A stretch of 64,000 bases of DNA from Chryseobacterium gleum (GCF_900636535.1 NZ_LR134289.1:1302001-1366000), one strand, 5' to 3'. Shown: positions 29,041 through 38,776, numbered from the stretch's first letter. Numbers and translations are program-made. The notes: a model not told the origin generated them from the letters alone.

Positions 29041-30372
29041 ATGAACGAGTCAAATTGGTTAACGGACTACGATCCGTCAAATGAAGAATTTTGGAAACGC
29101 AGTGGGAAAAAGATAGCTTGGAAAACTTTGGCCATCACCACAGCTGCACTTACTTTCTCTTTCGCAACCTGGTTTCTTTACAGTGTTATCGTTATCAAAC
29201 TTCCGCACATCGGTTTTCAATTCACAGATGACCAGCTCTTCTGGATGGCCGCTATGCCCGGACTGGCGGGTGGTATTCTAAGAATCGTCAATACATTTCT
29301 AATTCCCATATACGGAACAAGAAAAGTTATTTCAATCAGTTCACTGATCAAAATAATTCCTCTTTTAATGTTAGGATTTGCTGTGATGAATCCCCAAACA
29401 TCATTCACTTATTTTATGCTGATAGGATTCTTATTAGGGATTGGAGGTGGAGATTTTTCATCCTTCATGCCGTCTACTTCATTATTTTTCCCTAAAAAGG
29501 AGGTAGGAACAGCACTCGGAATCCAGGCAGGTGTCGGTAATTTTGGGGTAAGTCTGGTACAGCTACTCTCTCCTTTGATTATGAGTCTTACACTGTTCTC
29601 ATTTTTAGGCGGCGGTGAAATCATCGTGGAAACCGGAAAAACGATCTACCTGGAAAATACTGCATTTATCTATGTGATTCCTTTATTGATCGTTGGAATT
29701 TGGGCTTGGTTTTCATTAAAAAGTATTCCCGTAAAAGCTTCTTTCAAAGAGCAGCTGGATATTTTCAAAGACCGTCACACCTTGTATTGTACGATGACCT
29801 ACATAATGACCTTCGGAATTTTTGCAGGATTTTCTGCGGCCTTCCCCCTGATGATAAAAAATCTTTACACGCCTTTGGATAAAAGCATTGACCCTTTGCA
29901 GTTCGCTTTCTACGGTCCCCTTATCGGTTCAGCATCCAGAGTTATTTTTGGAAAAGTTGCGGACAAGATCGGTGGAGCATATCTGACCCATTTTACAGGA
30001 ATATCATTGATAATTTTAATTTCCAGATTGATTCTTGGCGGTTACCTGACCCCAACTTCACCGGATCAATTTCAGGGATTTCTTCTCATAGTATTAGCCA
30101 TATTTTTCTTCACAGGTATAGGTAATGCAGCGACTTTCAAACAGTTTCCAGTTATTTTTTCAGAATCACCGAGAAAAGCAGCAGGTGTTATCGGCTGGAC
30201 AGCAGCAGTGGCTGCATTTGGTCCTTTCGTATTTAATATTTTGATCACACAATCCAGAGCATTGACTGGAGATTCCAGATTATTCTTTTGGTTTTTGGTG
30301 GTAGGATGTGTTTGTGCAACCGCCGTCAACTGGCATTTCTATACAAAAAAAGGATGTGAAAGACCTTGCTAG
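29041..30372 (+). CDS. Second NarK/NasA-type nitrate/nitrite transporter
   Basis: 443 aa, 12 TM segments, without the soluble insert of its neighbour. The NNP motifs GIGGGDFSSFMPSTS and GIQAGVGNFGVS are clear, with FYGPLIGSASRVIFGKVADKIGG in the second half. It starts 29 bp after the first transporter, so both share an mRNA. In other denitrifiers paired NarK1/NarK2 divide proton-nitrate symport and nitrate/nitrite antiport; which one does which cannot be told here. Confidence 0.85.
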   Translation: MNESNWLTDYDPSNEEFWKRSGKKIAWKTLAITTAALTFSFATWFLYSVIVIKLPHIGFQFTDDQLFWMAAMPGLAGGILRIVNTFLIPIYGTRKVISISSLIKIIPLLMLGFAVMNPQTSFTYFMLIGFLLGIGGGDFSSFMPSTSLFFPKKEVGTALGIQAGVGNFGVSLVQLLSPLIMSLTLFSFLGGGEIIVETGKTIYLENTAFIYVIPLLIVGIWAWFSLKSIPVKASFKEQLDIFKDRHTLYCTMTYIMTFGIFAGFSAAFPLMIKNLYTPLDKSIDPLQFAFYGPLIGSASRVIFGKVADKIGGAYLTHFTGISLIILISRLILGGYLTPTSPDQFQGFLLIVLAIFFFTGIGNAATFKQFPVIFSESPRKAAGVIGWTAAVAAFGPFVFNILITQSRALTGDSRLFFWFLVVGCVCATAVNWHFYTKKGCERPC

Positions 30373-30411
30373 TATTTCCTTTAAGCTCGTTTATTAATTT
30401 AAAAAATTGTA

Positions 30412-30876
30412 ATGCAAAAGAAAATAACTTCAGTTTTACTGTTGATATCTATCGCTCTGAATGCGGGATTGATCTATCAATTTTTTTACAAGGGTGAAAA
30501 GGTAATTGCTGAAAAAGAGGGAAGATATGAAATCAAAATGGCAAAAGAAAACCGGGAGTTTGTTATGGCAGAAATGAGAGGTTTTCTGGAAAGCGTCCAA
30601 AAGATCAACGAAGGAATTGCTAAAAATGATCCTGAAATCATTGCAAAAGTCGGACAACAATCCGGAACCTGCAAAGTGGATGCGGTGCCACAAGGTCTTG
30701 TAAAATCTTTACCGTTTGAATTTAAACAAATGGGCTTTCAAACTCACGAACTTTTTGATGTGATGGCAAAAATGGCAAAAAAGAAATACGACCGCCAACT
30801 AACTCAGGAAAAGCTCAATCAATTGCTCAACAACTGTGTTGCTTGTCATAAAACCTATAAAATAACCACCGAATAA
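30412..30876 (+). CDS. Cytochrome c'-like haem protein, membrane-anchored
   Basis: 154 aa. An N-terminal hydrophobic helix (VLLLISIALNAGLIYQFF) anchors or exports it. The rest is helical and the only haem motif lies near the end, NNCVACHKTYKI. A C-terminal CxxCH followed by K-x-Y/F is the signature place in cytochromes c', four-helix proteins that bind NO and protect against it. It sits between the nitrate transporters and the porin. An electron carrier for nitrite reductase is the alternative. Confidence 0.7.
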   Translation: MQKKITSVLLLISIALNAGLIYQFFYKGEKVIAEKEGRYEIKMAKENREFVMAEMRGFLESVQKINEGIAKNDPEIIAKVGQQSGTCKVDAVPQGLVKSLPFEFKQMGFQTHELFDVMAKMAKKKYDRQLTQEKLNQLLNNCVACHKTYKITTE

Positions 30877-30883
30877 TAAGAAG

Positions 30884-32169
30884 ATGTATAAAACTAAAAT
30901 CGCCATCAGCTTTCTGGTCTTTGCTTTTGGAATCACAAATGCACAAGTCGACAGCCTGAAAATGAACATTGACCTCAGAACAAGAGCCGAACTGGATAAC
31001 GGAGCAAGAACGCTAATCCCAAAAGGAAAATCAGCAGAAACGACGGTTGTATCAAGAGCTCGTTTCGGAATTAATTATTACTATAAAAATCTGGAAGTTT
31101 ACATTTCTGCACAAGACGTAAGAACTTGGGGTGAATCCTCTTCTACTGCAAGTAAAAATCAGAATTTTATTCTGAATGAGGCTTGGGCCAATTATCAATT
31201 TTCAGAACGATTTGCCTTAAAATTGGGACGGCAAATTCTTTCTTACGACAACGAACGATTAATTGGGGCATTGGATTGGGCAATGCAGGGACGAAGTTTT
31301 GATGCTTTAAAAGGTATTTTCAAATTAACTCCGAGTTCAAAATTAGAAACCGTTATTACTTACAATAATGACGACAATGACGCGAATGACCTTCCCGACA
31401 AAGAAGTTTATAATATTACAGAAGCCGGAGAAATCACAAAATCTCTACAAATCATCCATTACCAATACACAGGAAAAAACAAGTTACAGTTCTCCGCAAT
31501 CGCTTTGAACCAGGTTTTACAAAACCCGTCTGGTACACATTACGATATGTTGACCGTAGGAATTAACTCAAAAAAATATTTTGAAAATTTCGGTTTTTTT
31601 GGTTCTGCTTATTATCAAACCGGAAAAATACAGCCGCTCAAAGTAAATCTGCTTATCAATTTTCTGTAAATTCAGACTTCATCATCATACCGAAATTTAA
31701 CGTGGTTTTGGGAACAGAATGGCTTTCCGGAAGAAGTTTTGATACGGAAGCCGGCAAGAATAGATCTTTCAGTCCTCTGTACGGAACTAATCATCTTTAT
31801 AATGGTTTTATGGATTATTTTTATTTCGGGACAAATCATTTCAACAGTTTTGGCTTGAACGATTATTATCTGAAATCTACTTATAAATTTAACTCAAATT
31901 CTAATCTTCAAGCCGATTTTCACGCATTTACATCCAATGGAAAATTGGGCTTAAATAATTTGGGAGAAAAATATTCCAATTATTTAGGAACCGAATTAGA
32001 TTTGGTTTTCACGCAAAAAGTTGGGAAAGTCATCACAGCTAATCTAGGACATTCGTTTATGTTTTCAGGAGAAAGTATGAAGTTTCTTAAAAATGTTCCG
32101 GAACCAAAAAACTTACAAACCTGGACTTGGATCGGTTTGAAGATTGCACCGAATTTCAGGCTGAAATAA
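30884..32169 (+). pseudogene. Alginate_export-like outer-membrane porin, frameshifted
   Basis: The first frame runs from a signal peptide (ISFLVFAFGITNAQ) through beta-barrel strands (LKLGRQILSYDNERL, AMQGRSFDALKG) to a stop at 31669. From 31636 the next frame continues smoothly (AQSKSAYQFSVNSDF, PKFNVVLGTEWLSG) to the stop at 32169 with the family ending WTWIGLKIAPNFRLK. Restoring one base at CAGCCGCTCA (31631-31640, probably CCGG) would give one barrel of about 428 aa. Such porins accompany NarK genes in Bacteroidetes and may pass nitrate. It could be a sequencing indel rather than true loss. Confidence 0.75.
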
Positions 32170-32195
32170 CCTTTATTACATTCCTTTCTTTCAAC

Positions 32196-32229
32196 AAAAA
32201 ATCGACCAAAAGTTTTGGTGGATTTTTTT
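32196..32229 (+). terminator. Rho-independent terminator after the nitrate transport genes
   Basis: AAATC-ACCAAAA pairs with TTTTGGT-GATTT with one mismatch and a tight loop, followed by seven T. It closes the narK-narK-cytochrome-porin unit. Confidence 0.8.
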
Positions 32230-32466
32230 GTTATCTAGTGTATCGATTTAAGATCCGTATATAAATTTACCATCACATTCTTAACATCGAAATTATATGC
32301 GGAATTAAAATAATGTTAAACATGCTGAAGATTCGTTCAATTGATTTAAAACTTTACTCACATCTAACAAACAGGAAAATCATAGATAAAGATTTTGTAT
32401 TTTTACATTCTATTCTGTTCAGAGTAATAAATCCGAGGGTCTAGATTAAATTATTAATTAAAATCA

Positions 32467-32904
32467 ATGTTGATATTTTCCAATACTTGTCAATACGCAA
32501 TTAAAGCCTGTATAGTTCTTGCAACCGAGAGGAAAAAGATAGGAATTATTGATATTTCAGAACAAATAGGAACGCCCACTTATTTTACTTCAAAAATTTT
32601 GCAGCAGCTGACCAAAAAACAATTGATTTCTTCAGGAAAAGGAAAAGGGGGCGGTTTTTTTCTGACTGATGAACAATTTGAAAACCTGACAATCAAAGAT
32701 ATTTATGAAAATTTCGAGGGAAAAGAAGTTCTTACTTCCTGCCTCTTAGGACTTAAACAGTGTAATGGAGATAACCCTTGCCCTATCCACCATCTTGCGG
32801 TTGCTGTAAAAGAAAAGGTACTGATTATGTTCAAGTACAAAATCAAAGATTTAAAAGATCTTGGAAGCGTGATGCAGATGATGGGTGTGCCAAGTGATTT
32901 ATGA
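32467..32904 (+). CDS. Rrf2-family transcription regulator with cysteine triad
   Basis: 145 aa. The N-terminal winged helix has NTCQYAIKACIVLA, GTPTYFTSKILQQL and the wing KGKGGGFFL. A Cys cluster CLLGLKQCNGDNPCPIHH matches the iron-sulfur binding loop of NsrR/IscR/RsrR proteins. Rrf2 proteins with such clusters sense NO or redox state. It lies alone after the nitrate transport genes and is a candidate reader of the AATAAGA-N8-TCTTATT palindromes. The 32230-32466 gap before it has no gene. Confidence 0.85.
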   Translation: MLIFSNTCQYAIKACIVLATERKKIGIIDISEQIGTPTYFTSKILQQLTKKQLISSGKGKGGGFFLTDEQFENLTIKDIYENFEGKEVLTSCLLGLKQCNGDNPCPIHHLAVAVKEKVLIMFKYKIKDLKDLGSVMQMMGVPSDL

Positions 32905-32913
32905 ATTCAGTTA

Positions 32914-34716
32914 TTATAATTGAGGAATTTTGATTTGATTCAATTTCAGTTTGAAAGATTTTAAGTCAGAAAAAATAGAATCTAATTTTGGTTTGAAATA
33001 ATTGGTTTCGGCAAAAAGTTCTTCGTAATAAGCAATTCCTTTCAGCAAATTTCCTTTGAAAATCTCCCACTTTTTCACCTGAGATTTGGTGATTTCTTCA
33101 GAGAATTCCAGAATTTCATTCTTAAAATAATCGACATATAGTTTCAATTCATTGATGAATAAATGAGGACGTCGATCATCTGATAAAACATTCTCATAAC
33201 CATAAATATGACGAACCATTTTCGAAAGTGAAACCTCTTTATCAAAAAAACTAAGATTCGGTCCCGGACAAATAACAACAACTTGCTTCTCCCCTTTTAC
33301 CAGGATATCTAACTCCAAATATGCAGAATTTGCAAGTCCAACACAAAGACAAGATTTTTCTGTAATGTTTTGCTTCTGTTTCTCGTATTGTTTATCAGTC
33401 AATTTTAACCTGTTAGTTTTCAATTCACTCAGTTTTATATCCTGATATTTTTTGGAAGCCGTACAAGTTCCTTTAGGTGTAAATTCTTTGCTGAGCGCCA
33501 AAAATTTCTTTGGACAAGAACTCCCAAATTTTTGATTTGAAATATTCATATCCTTGATTTCATCATTGCTCGTGCCTCTGATTGTGTTAAACGGAACTCC
33601 CAATGGCGACATATTGCTCAGGTAATAATCTTCTTCTTTTGCATTTATCAAAAGGTTCCTGGTCTCCTGATCCACAGAAGTTGCCTCTGGAACCAGCAAA
33701 AATGGCGAACCCCAACCCACACTGTCCGCATTATATGTGGTCAAAAGAAACTCGTGTTCTTCAGAAGTTCCAACACCACCTTGCACAGAAATTCCGGTTT
33801 CCAAAGGTTCGGAAGTTGTCATTTTCCCTTTCTGCTCCAAGGCTGATTTCCAGAGAGCAAAAGCCGAAGCTTGAAGCTCGTTTTTCTTTTGTTTGAATTC
33901 TTCCATAATTGGCCCCATAAGAAGTCCGTCGGTTGCGAAGGCGTGTCCACCGCAGTTTAGTCCAGATTCAATTCTGTATTCTGAAACCCAAAGTCCTTTT
34001 TTCGCAAGAAAATTCCCCTGAATCATCGCAGAGCGAAAATCGCTGACTTTAAGAATGATTTTCTTTTTCAATTCGCCATTTTCATTAGGAAAAAAATCTT
34101 CAAACTCTTCCAGATAACTATACAATCTTGGATTCATTCCGGCAGAAAAAATGACGGATGACGACAATTTGCTATTGGCAAAACCTCGCAAAGAAGAGTG
34201 TGCATCATTATAAATAGTCGAAAGCTGAACATTTTTCACAAAATTATCCTTGTCTACTTTCGTCATAATATTCACATCTATTTCACCTGGATTTAAATGA
34301 TTATCAACGAAATTTTTGATGCTTTCCGCCAGATTATCTTTTTTGTTGAGGATATTTTGCAAACCATCTCTCAAGCCAGAAGTACTTGGCAACATTCCGA
34401 TAAACTGTTTGAGACTTTCTGTATTTTTTGAAATTTCATGTTTGAAATCTTTAAATTTTTTGGTCACAATTTCATCCATCATATCCAGATAAGCCGTGAT
34501 TCTCTCCGCTCTGTGGTCTTCAGATTTAATTGAAATTTCTTTAAAATCGAAATTGAATTTTTTACTGTAAAAATCTCGCATTCTCTCAACAATTTCGTCA
34601 TCTATAATTGAAACTACAGATGAAATCCCAAATTGAGCAACACGGATTGGACTATCGATTGTGTAAGCGAGTCCCATCACAGGAATATAAAAGTTGTGTG
34701 CAGGTTTTTTGTTCAT
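32914..34716 (-). CDS. 600-aa protein of unknown function, possible TIM-barrel
   Basis: No signal peptide or TM helix. The N-terminus reads NFYIPVMGLAYTIDSPIRVAQFGISSV, and later VSEYRIESGLNCGGHAF, GISVQGGVGTSEEHEFL and GWGSPFLLVPEATSVD follow. The gly-rich phosphate-binding-like VQGGVG and the layout recall nitronate monooxygenase/FMN TIM barrels, a weak likeness only. Several Cys pairs occur (SSCPKKFL, GTCTAS, SCLCVGLAN) and could hold a metal or FeS cluster. It is convergent with the Rrf2 gene. Placement inside a denitrification locus suggests nitrogen-oxide metabolism or repair; that is inference. Confidence 0.6.
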   Translation of the reverse strand: MNKKPAHNFYIPVMGLAYTIDSPIRVAQFGISSVVSIIDDEIVERMRDFYSKKFNFDFKEISIKSEDHRAERITAYLDMMDEIVTKKFKDFKHEISKNTESLKQFIGMLPSTSGLRDGLQNILNKKDNLAESIKNFVDNHLNPGEIDVNIMTKVDKDNFVKNVQLSTIYNDAHSSLRGFANSKLSSSVIFSAGMNPRLYSYLEEFEDFFPNENGELKKKIILKVSDFRSAMIQGNFLAKKGLWVSEYRIESGLNCGGHAFATDGLLMGPIMEEFKQKKNELQASAFALWKSALEQKGKMTTSEPLETGISVQGGVGTSEEHEFLLTTYNADSVGWGSPFLLVPEATSVDQETRNLLINAKEEDYYLSNMSPLGVPFNTIRGTSNDEIKDMNISNQKFGSSCPKKFLALSKEFTPKGTCTASKKYQDIKLSELKTNRLKLTDKQYEKQKQNITEKSCLCVGLANSAYLELDILVKGEKQVVVICPGPNLSFFDKEVSLSKMVRHIYGYENVLSDDRRPHLFINELKLYVDYFKNEILEFSEEITKSQVKKWEIFKGNLLKGIAYYEELFAETNYFKPKLDSIFSDLKSFKLKLNQIKIPQL

Positions 34717-34976
34717 TATTTATAAATTGAATTAATTGTTTGAGTTCCGAGATTTCATAGTAGTTACAAGAGAAAATAACCGTGCTGAAAGTCCTAACAA
34801 ATTTAAGATTTTCAGAGGTTGTTATGTCAAGAATAGCAACATTTTTTAAGCACGAAAAAAAGGATTTATATCATACTAATTTCACCATCAAAACCATCGA
34901 TAATTCAATAAAAATAATATGAGAAAATTGACGATAACATCAATGAGAATCAAAAGATTATGAAATTACCAAAAAG

Positions 34977-36182
34977 TTAGTCTACTTTTAAAGATTTGAT
35001 AAAAGAACCGATTGAAATCATAATGATAACTGAGGCAAATAGCAACCAATATTTTGCACTCAAAAACGGAATATAAAAGATGGAAAAAATAGCTGCGAAT
35101 GACAAGATGATTTCATTTAAAACAATACCGAAAACCATTAATAAAATACCACAATTCACTGTTTTATCAAATTTAAAATAGTCCAAATCTACTATTTTCC
35201 ATATTAGAAAAAGACTAATTCCCAATAGTAAAACCAAATGCAAATACGCAATGACAATATTGATGCTGTTGAATGCATAAATGCCTAAAGACGGGATAGC
35301 AGAAGCAATTTGCAAGATAAACTTCATTAAAAAAGAAAATCCGACAACTGCCAATAATAATTTTTGAATGAAATGATTTTCTGAGAATTTCGATCGATTT
35401 TTCCAAACAAAACTCCAAAGTTTCCACGCTCCTAAAAGTTGAATGAGTGAAACTATGGTAAAAAATCCATACAACAAATCAGGAATTTCTGTCCATAAAA
35501 TTGAAAGTCCGTAACCGAAAAAACAACCGATGAATAAAAGGAAAAATATAGTTTTATTCAAGTTTTCTGAGATTTGAATGCCGTACTTTTTTAATGAAAT
35601 CATAAGCAAACCGACACACGAAAACAGAAAAAATCCATTGTACTGATAATGCAGATAAAAATAAGTTGAGGCTCTAAAAAGCACTTCAAATTCATCTTTT
35701 CGGGAAGAAAAATAAGCCAACCCAAAAATTCCAATTGCAGAAATTGTGGTAAAAAAAGCACCTGATTTTAACCAGATTATTTCAGGATTTCTATTTGATT
35801 TTGTATCAATTAATAAAAATATAAAATACGCAAATCCCGTAAACAAAGCAATTGACGCAAATATGATTGACAACCAAAAATAGCCTCCATAAAGAAAAGT
35901 GAACAACATTCCATACGAACCGATTTGGTTAGCAATCATTAAAAATTGGTATTTTTTGAAGTTTATTTTTTCGGAAATTTCACTCAAATATTTCGTAACA
36001 AAAAGATAAATACTTGCTGAAACCCAGCCATAAAAAGCAAAATGCGAGTGCGCTTCCTGCGTAAATTTGTGCGTTAATCCTGGTAAAGAAAAAGCCATAT
36101 TGTACCTCATCATCACGCCGACAACCGACACAACAAAGAAATTGAAAACGCAAAGTTTTAACCAAATACTAAAATTCTTCAT
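34977..36182 (-). CDS. Polytopic membrane protein with haem-copper-oxidase-like histidines
   Basis: 401 aa and about 11-12 hydrophobic helices. FTQEAHSHFAFYGWVSASIY, GLTHKF and YLHYQYNGFFLFSC place histidines inside helices much as haem-ligating helices of haem-copper oxidase or NorB subunit I do, though the family is shorter and divergent. An NnrS-like or haem-sensing membrane protein is another reading. It follows the small lipoprotein gene by 3 bp under a copy of the shared palindrome, so it probably belongs to the nitrogen-oxide response. Confidence 0.6.
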   Translation of the reverse strand: MKNFSIWLKLCVFNFFVVSVVGVMMRYNMAFSLPGLTHKFTQEAHSHFAFYGWVSASIYLFVTKYLSEISEKINFKKYQFLMIANQIGSYGMLFTFLYGGYFWLSIIFASIALFTGFAYFIFLLIDTKSNRNPEIIWLKSGAFFTTISAIGIFGLAYFSSRKDEFEVLFRASTYFYLHYQYNGFFLFSCVGLLMISLKKYGIQISENLNKTIFFLLFIGCFFGYGLSILWTEIPDLLYGFFTIVSLIQLLGAWKLWSFVWKNRSKFSENHFIQKLLLAVVGFSFLMKFILQIASAIPSLGIYAFNSINIVIAYLHLVLLLGISLFLIWKIVDLDYFKFDKTVNCGILLMVFGIVLNEIILSFAAIFSIFYIPFLSAKYWLLFASVIIMISIGSFIKSLKVD

Positions 36183-36185
36183 TAA

Positions 36186-36452
36186 TTACTCAGGGATATA
36201 AATAATTTCTCCATTTTCCAATTCGTAAGCGATAATGTCCCAATTTTTGTCAGCTTGAACATCGGTAACGGTTACAATTTCATTTTTTGAAAATGAAAAA
36301 TAAACCCAATTGGTATAAGATCTGGCATCTAAAACCTGATGCGTTTTGATTTCTCCTGCTGATGCAATGTCTTCTTCTCTATCATCACTACTGTTACAAG
36401 AACTAAAAATGAATAAGCCCAATACAAGAGCTACAAGTGATTTTACTTTCAT
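36186..36452 (-). CDS. Short HmuY-like lipoprotein
   Basis: Start chosen at MKVKSLVALVLGLFIFSSC (36452), whose lipobox ends at Cys19; upstream codons read as untranslated leader. The mature part, ARSYTNWVYFSFSKNEIVTV...NWDIIAYELENG, looks like the opening strands of HmuY-family haem-binding lipoproteins, but it ends after about 88 residues where the family usually has over 180. It may be a short natural version. Three bp separate it from the polytopic membrane gene. Role uncertain, perhaps haem-related. Confidence 0.6.
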   Translation of the reverse strand: MKVKSLVALVLGLFIFSSCNSSDDREEDIASAGEIKTHQVLDARSYTNWVYFSFSKNEIVTVTDVQADKNWDIIAYELENGEIIYIPE

Positions 36453-36522
36453 AAGTATAAATTTTTTTACAAAGAAATAGTTTTTATTATACTGAATAAA
36501 AATAAAGATGTGATAGAAATCA

Positions 36523-36548
36523 AAAATAAGACATTTTTGTCTTATTTT
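36523..36548. promoter_or_regulatory. Perfect 26-bp operator palindrome upstream of HmuY-like gene
   Basis: AAAATAAGACA, TTTT, TGTCTTATTTT: eleven-base arms, no mismatch. It lies 71 bp upstream of the lipoprotein start. Same core and spacing as 27452-27475 and 60278-60301. Confidence 0.8.
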
Positions 36549-36621
36549 AATTTTTAACAATTAATTTTGTTAAAATCCTTGGGTTTTTAATGGAATCTAA
36601 AGCTGAAAATTATGATTTTAA

Positions 36622-37245
36622 TTAAATGATATTCAAATTGTATGTTGAAAAACTTTCAAATTCCTCTTCACTATGACTGATGACAAATAATGTGGAATTA
36701 TTGTTTTTATTAAACTCCAATAATTCATTTAACATCACTTTTCGCATCGCAATATCTACTGCAGAAAATGGTTCATCGAGCAAAACAATTTCAGCATTTT
36801 GGGCTAAAGTTCTTGCCAATGCAACCCTTTGCTGTTGTCCGCCAGAAAGTTTAGAAGGCGATGTATTCTCGAAGGTTTTGAGGGCAAAATTTTCTAATAA
36901 TTCATCAACGATATTTTCGTCTTTTTCCGTTTGTGCGAAAGCGATATTTTGTTTCACATTCATATTTGGGAACAAGGCGTAATTCTGAAACATCAGTGAA
37001 ATATTTCGTTTTTGAGGTGGTAGAAATATTTTATTGGCAGTATCCAGCAAGATTTTATCATTTAATTTAATGAAACCAAAATCCGGATCAATCAATCCCG
37101 AAAGTATTTTGAAAAAAGTGGTTTTTCCAATCCCGGAATCGCCTGAAACGTGCACAAAACTTCCTTCTGAAATCCGCTCATTCACCTCAAGAAATTTATT
37201 TCCTGACGAAGTAAAAATTTGATGTCTTATCTGAATTTCAATCAT
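36622..37245 (-). CDS. modC: Molybdate ABC transporter ATPase
   Basis: 207 aa. Walker A GDSGIGKTT, Q-loop LMFQNYALFPN, signature LSGGQQQR, Walker B VLLDEPFSAVD and H-loop VISHSEEE are all present. It lacks the C-terminal MOP molybdate-binding domain of E. coli ModC, a short form seen in many bacteria. It overlaps the permease gene by 4 bp. The name rests on the ModA and ModB neighbours. Molybdate import would feed the cofactor genes and nitrate reductase nearby. Confidence 0.85.
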   Translation of the reverse strand: MIEIQIRHQIFTSSGNKFLEVNERISEGSFVHVSGDSGIGKTTFFKILSGLIDPDFGFIKLNDKILLDTANKIFLPPQKRNISLMFQNYALFPNMNVKQNIAFAQTEKDENIVDELLENFALKTFENTSPSKLSGGQQQRVALARTLAQNAEIVLLDEPFSAVDIAMRKVMLNELLEFNKNNNSTLFVISHSEEEFESFSTYNLNII

Positions 37246-37925
37246 CGGAATGTGGTAAAATTAGTTTTTCGGTTAATGCTGTAAATCAACAATAAAATAA
37301 GAAAGGAAAGGATGAAAAGCACGAATGCATAACGGTTAGCAGCCTCAAAATTGAGCGCCTGAACCTGGTCGTAAATCGCAACTGAAGCGATCCTGGTTTC
37401 TTTGGGAATATTTCCGCCAACCATAATCACGATGCCAAATTCGCCGATACAGTGGGCAAAAGTGAGCGCAATTCCAGTGATAACAGATTTTTTTATATTT
37501 GGAATAAGGACTTTGAACAAAGTAACTATTTTCGATTTTCCCATTGTGTAGGAAGCTTGTCGCAAATCATCATTCAAAGCCGAAAACCCGTTCTGCAATG
37601 GCTGAATCATAAACGGAAGATTGGCAATGATACTTGCAATCACAATTCCCTGGAACGAAAAAGCGAGCCGAACATCACAATATTTTTGAAGAAAATTCCC
37701 GAAAGCATTTTCCGGACTGAAGGCGACCAAAAGATAATATCCCATCACTGTTGGTGGCAAAACCATCGGCATTGAAATTAAAGTTTCTGCAATGAATTTC
37801 AGTTTAAACCGAGAATAGGAAAGCCAATACGCAACCGGAATTCCAATGAGAATGAGGATTACCGTGGTAATTAGCGCTAATTTCCCAGTGAGGAGCAAGG
37901 TGTAAATGAAGTCTTGGTCAAGCAT
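37242..37925 (-). CDS. modB: Molybdate ABC transporter permease
   Basis: 227 aa with five to six TM helices and the ABC-contact loop ASYTMGKSKIVTLFKVLIP, followed by GEFGIVIMVGGN, close to the ModB consensus. PMVLPPTVMGYYLL is also typical. Situated between modA (18 bp gap) and modC (4 bp overlap), same strand. Confidence 0.9.
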   Translation of the reverse strand: MLDQDFIYTLLLTGKLALITTVILILIGIPVAYWLSYSRFKLKFIAETLISMPMVLPPTVMGYYLLVAFSPENAFGNFLQKYCDVRLAFSFQGIVIASIIANLPFMIQPLQNGFSALNDDLRQASYTMGKSKIVTLFKVLIPNIKKSVITGIALTFAHCIGEFGIVIMVGGNIPKETRIASVAIYDQVQALNFEAANRYAFVLFILSFLILLLIYSINRKTNFTTFR

Positions 37926-37943
37926 TTATTTTGAAATTTTGGT

Positions 37944-38729
37944 TTAATAACCGTAACGTTTCCAAATTTCATTTGCTTTTTCCGAATTGATGAAATCAAA
38001 AAAATCTTGAGATTCAGTTTGGCTTTTGCCTTTCAAAACGATTCCGCTTTGGGCAATCGGCGCGCATTCTTTTTCAGATAATTCATAGAAATTTCCTCGC
38101 CTCATCATTTCTTTATTTTTAGCATTGGAAAGTGCGATGAAACCTACATCTGCGTTTCCTGTCGACGCAAATTGTGCGACTTGACTGATGTTTTCTGCCC
38201 AAACGATTTTGTTTTCAATTTTGGAATATAATCCTGATTTTTTTAAAGCTTCGACTGTATTTTTTCCATATGGAGCGAGCTCAGGATTTGCGATGGCAAT
38301 TTTATTTATTTCAGGATTTTGCAACAAATCCAAACCTTTAGAAACGTCCTTTTTGAAGCTCCACAAAACGACCTTTCCATAAGCGTAAATTTTAGGATTT
38401 CCATAATTTTTCCCAGCACTTTTTAATTTTTCCGGAAATTGAGTATCGGCAGATAAAAACAAATCGAAAGGTGCACCATTTAAGATCTGCTGAACCAGCA
38501 AACCAGAAGAACCAAAAGTAATTTCTACTTTTTTATCAGGATTTTCTTTGATGTAAATTTGTTTTAAATCTTCTAAAACGTCCCTAAGATTAGCTGCCGC
38601 CGCAACGGAAATGAAAGAATTTTGAGTGGATTTTTCAGATGAATTTGGTTCTTTTTTTTTACAATTCAACATCATAACTGACATTAAAATTGTACAGACT
38701 AACAGTTTCAAATATATCCAATTGCTCAT
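37944..38729 (-). CDS. modA: Molybdate-binding lipoprotein
   Basis: 261 aa. The lipobox MMLNCKKK (Cys23) makes it a lipoprotein, as solute-binding proteins of Bacteroidetes usually are. The type II binding fold shows VAAAANLRDVLEDL, FGSSGLLVQQI and NGAPFDLFLSADTQFP, the oxyanion-contact motifs of ModA, and ends SEKANEIWKRYGY. First gene of modABC; a degenerate copy of the shared palindrome lies at 38755-38776. Confidence 0.92.
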   Translation of the reverse strand: MSNWIYLKLLVCTILMSVMMLNCKKKEPNSSEKSTQNSFISVAAAANLRDVLEDLKQIYIKENPDKKVEITFGSSGLLVQQILNGAPFDLFLSADTQFPEKLKSAGKNYGNPKIYAYGKVVLWSFKKDVSKGLDLLQNPEINKIAIANPELAPYGKNTVEALKKSGLYSKIENKIVWAENISQVAQFASTGNADVGFIALSNAKNKEMMRRGNFYELSEKECAPIAQSGIVLKGKSQTESQDFFDFINSEKANEIWKRYGY

Positions 38730-38754
38730 AAATTATGCGAAAAGAAAGATTCAA

Positions 38755-38776
38755 AATAAGACTTTCTTATCCTTTT
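38755..38776. promoter_or_regulatory. Degenerate copy of the operator palindrome upstream of modA
   Basis: AATAAGA, then 8 bp, then TCCTTTT, against TCTTATT in the perfect copies (5 of 7). The left arm is exact. 26 bp before the modA start. Confidence 0.3.
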
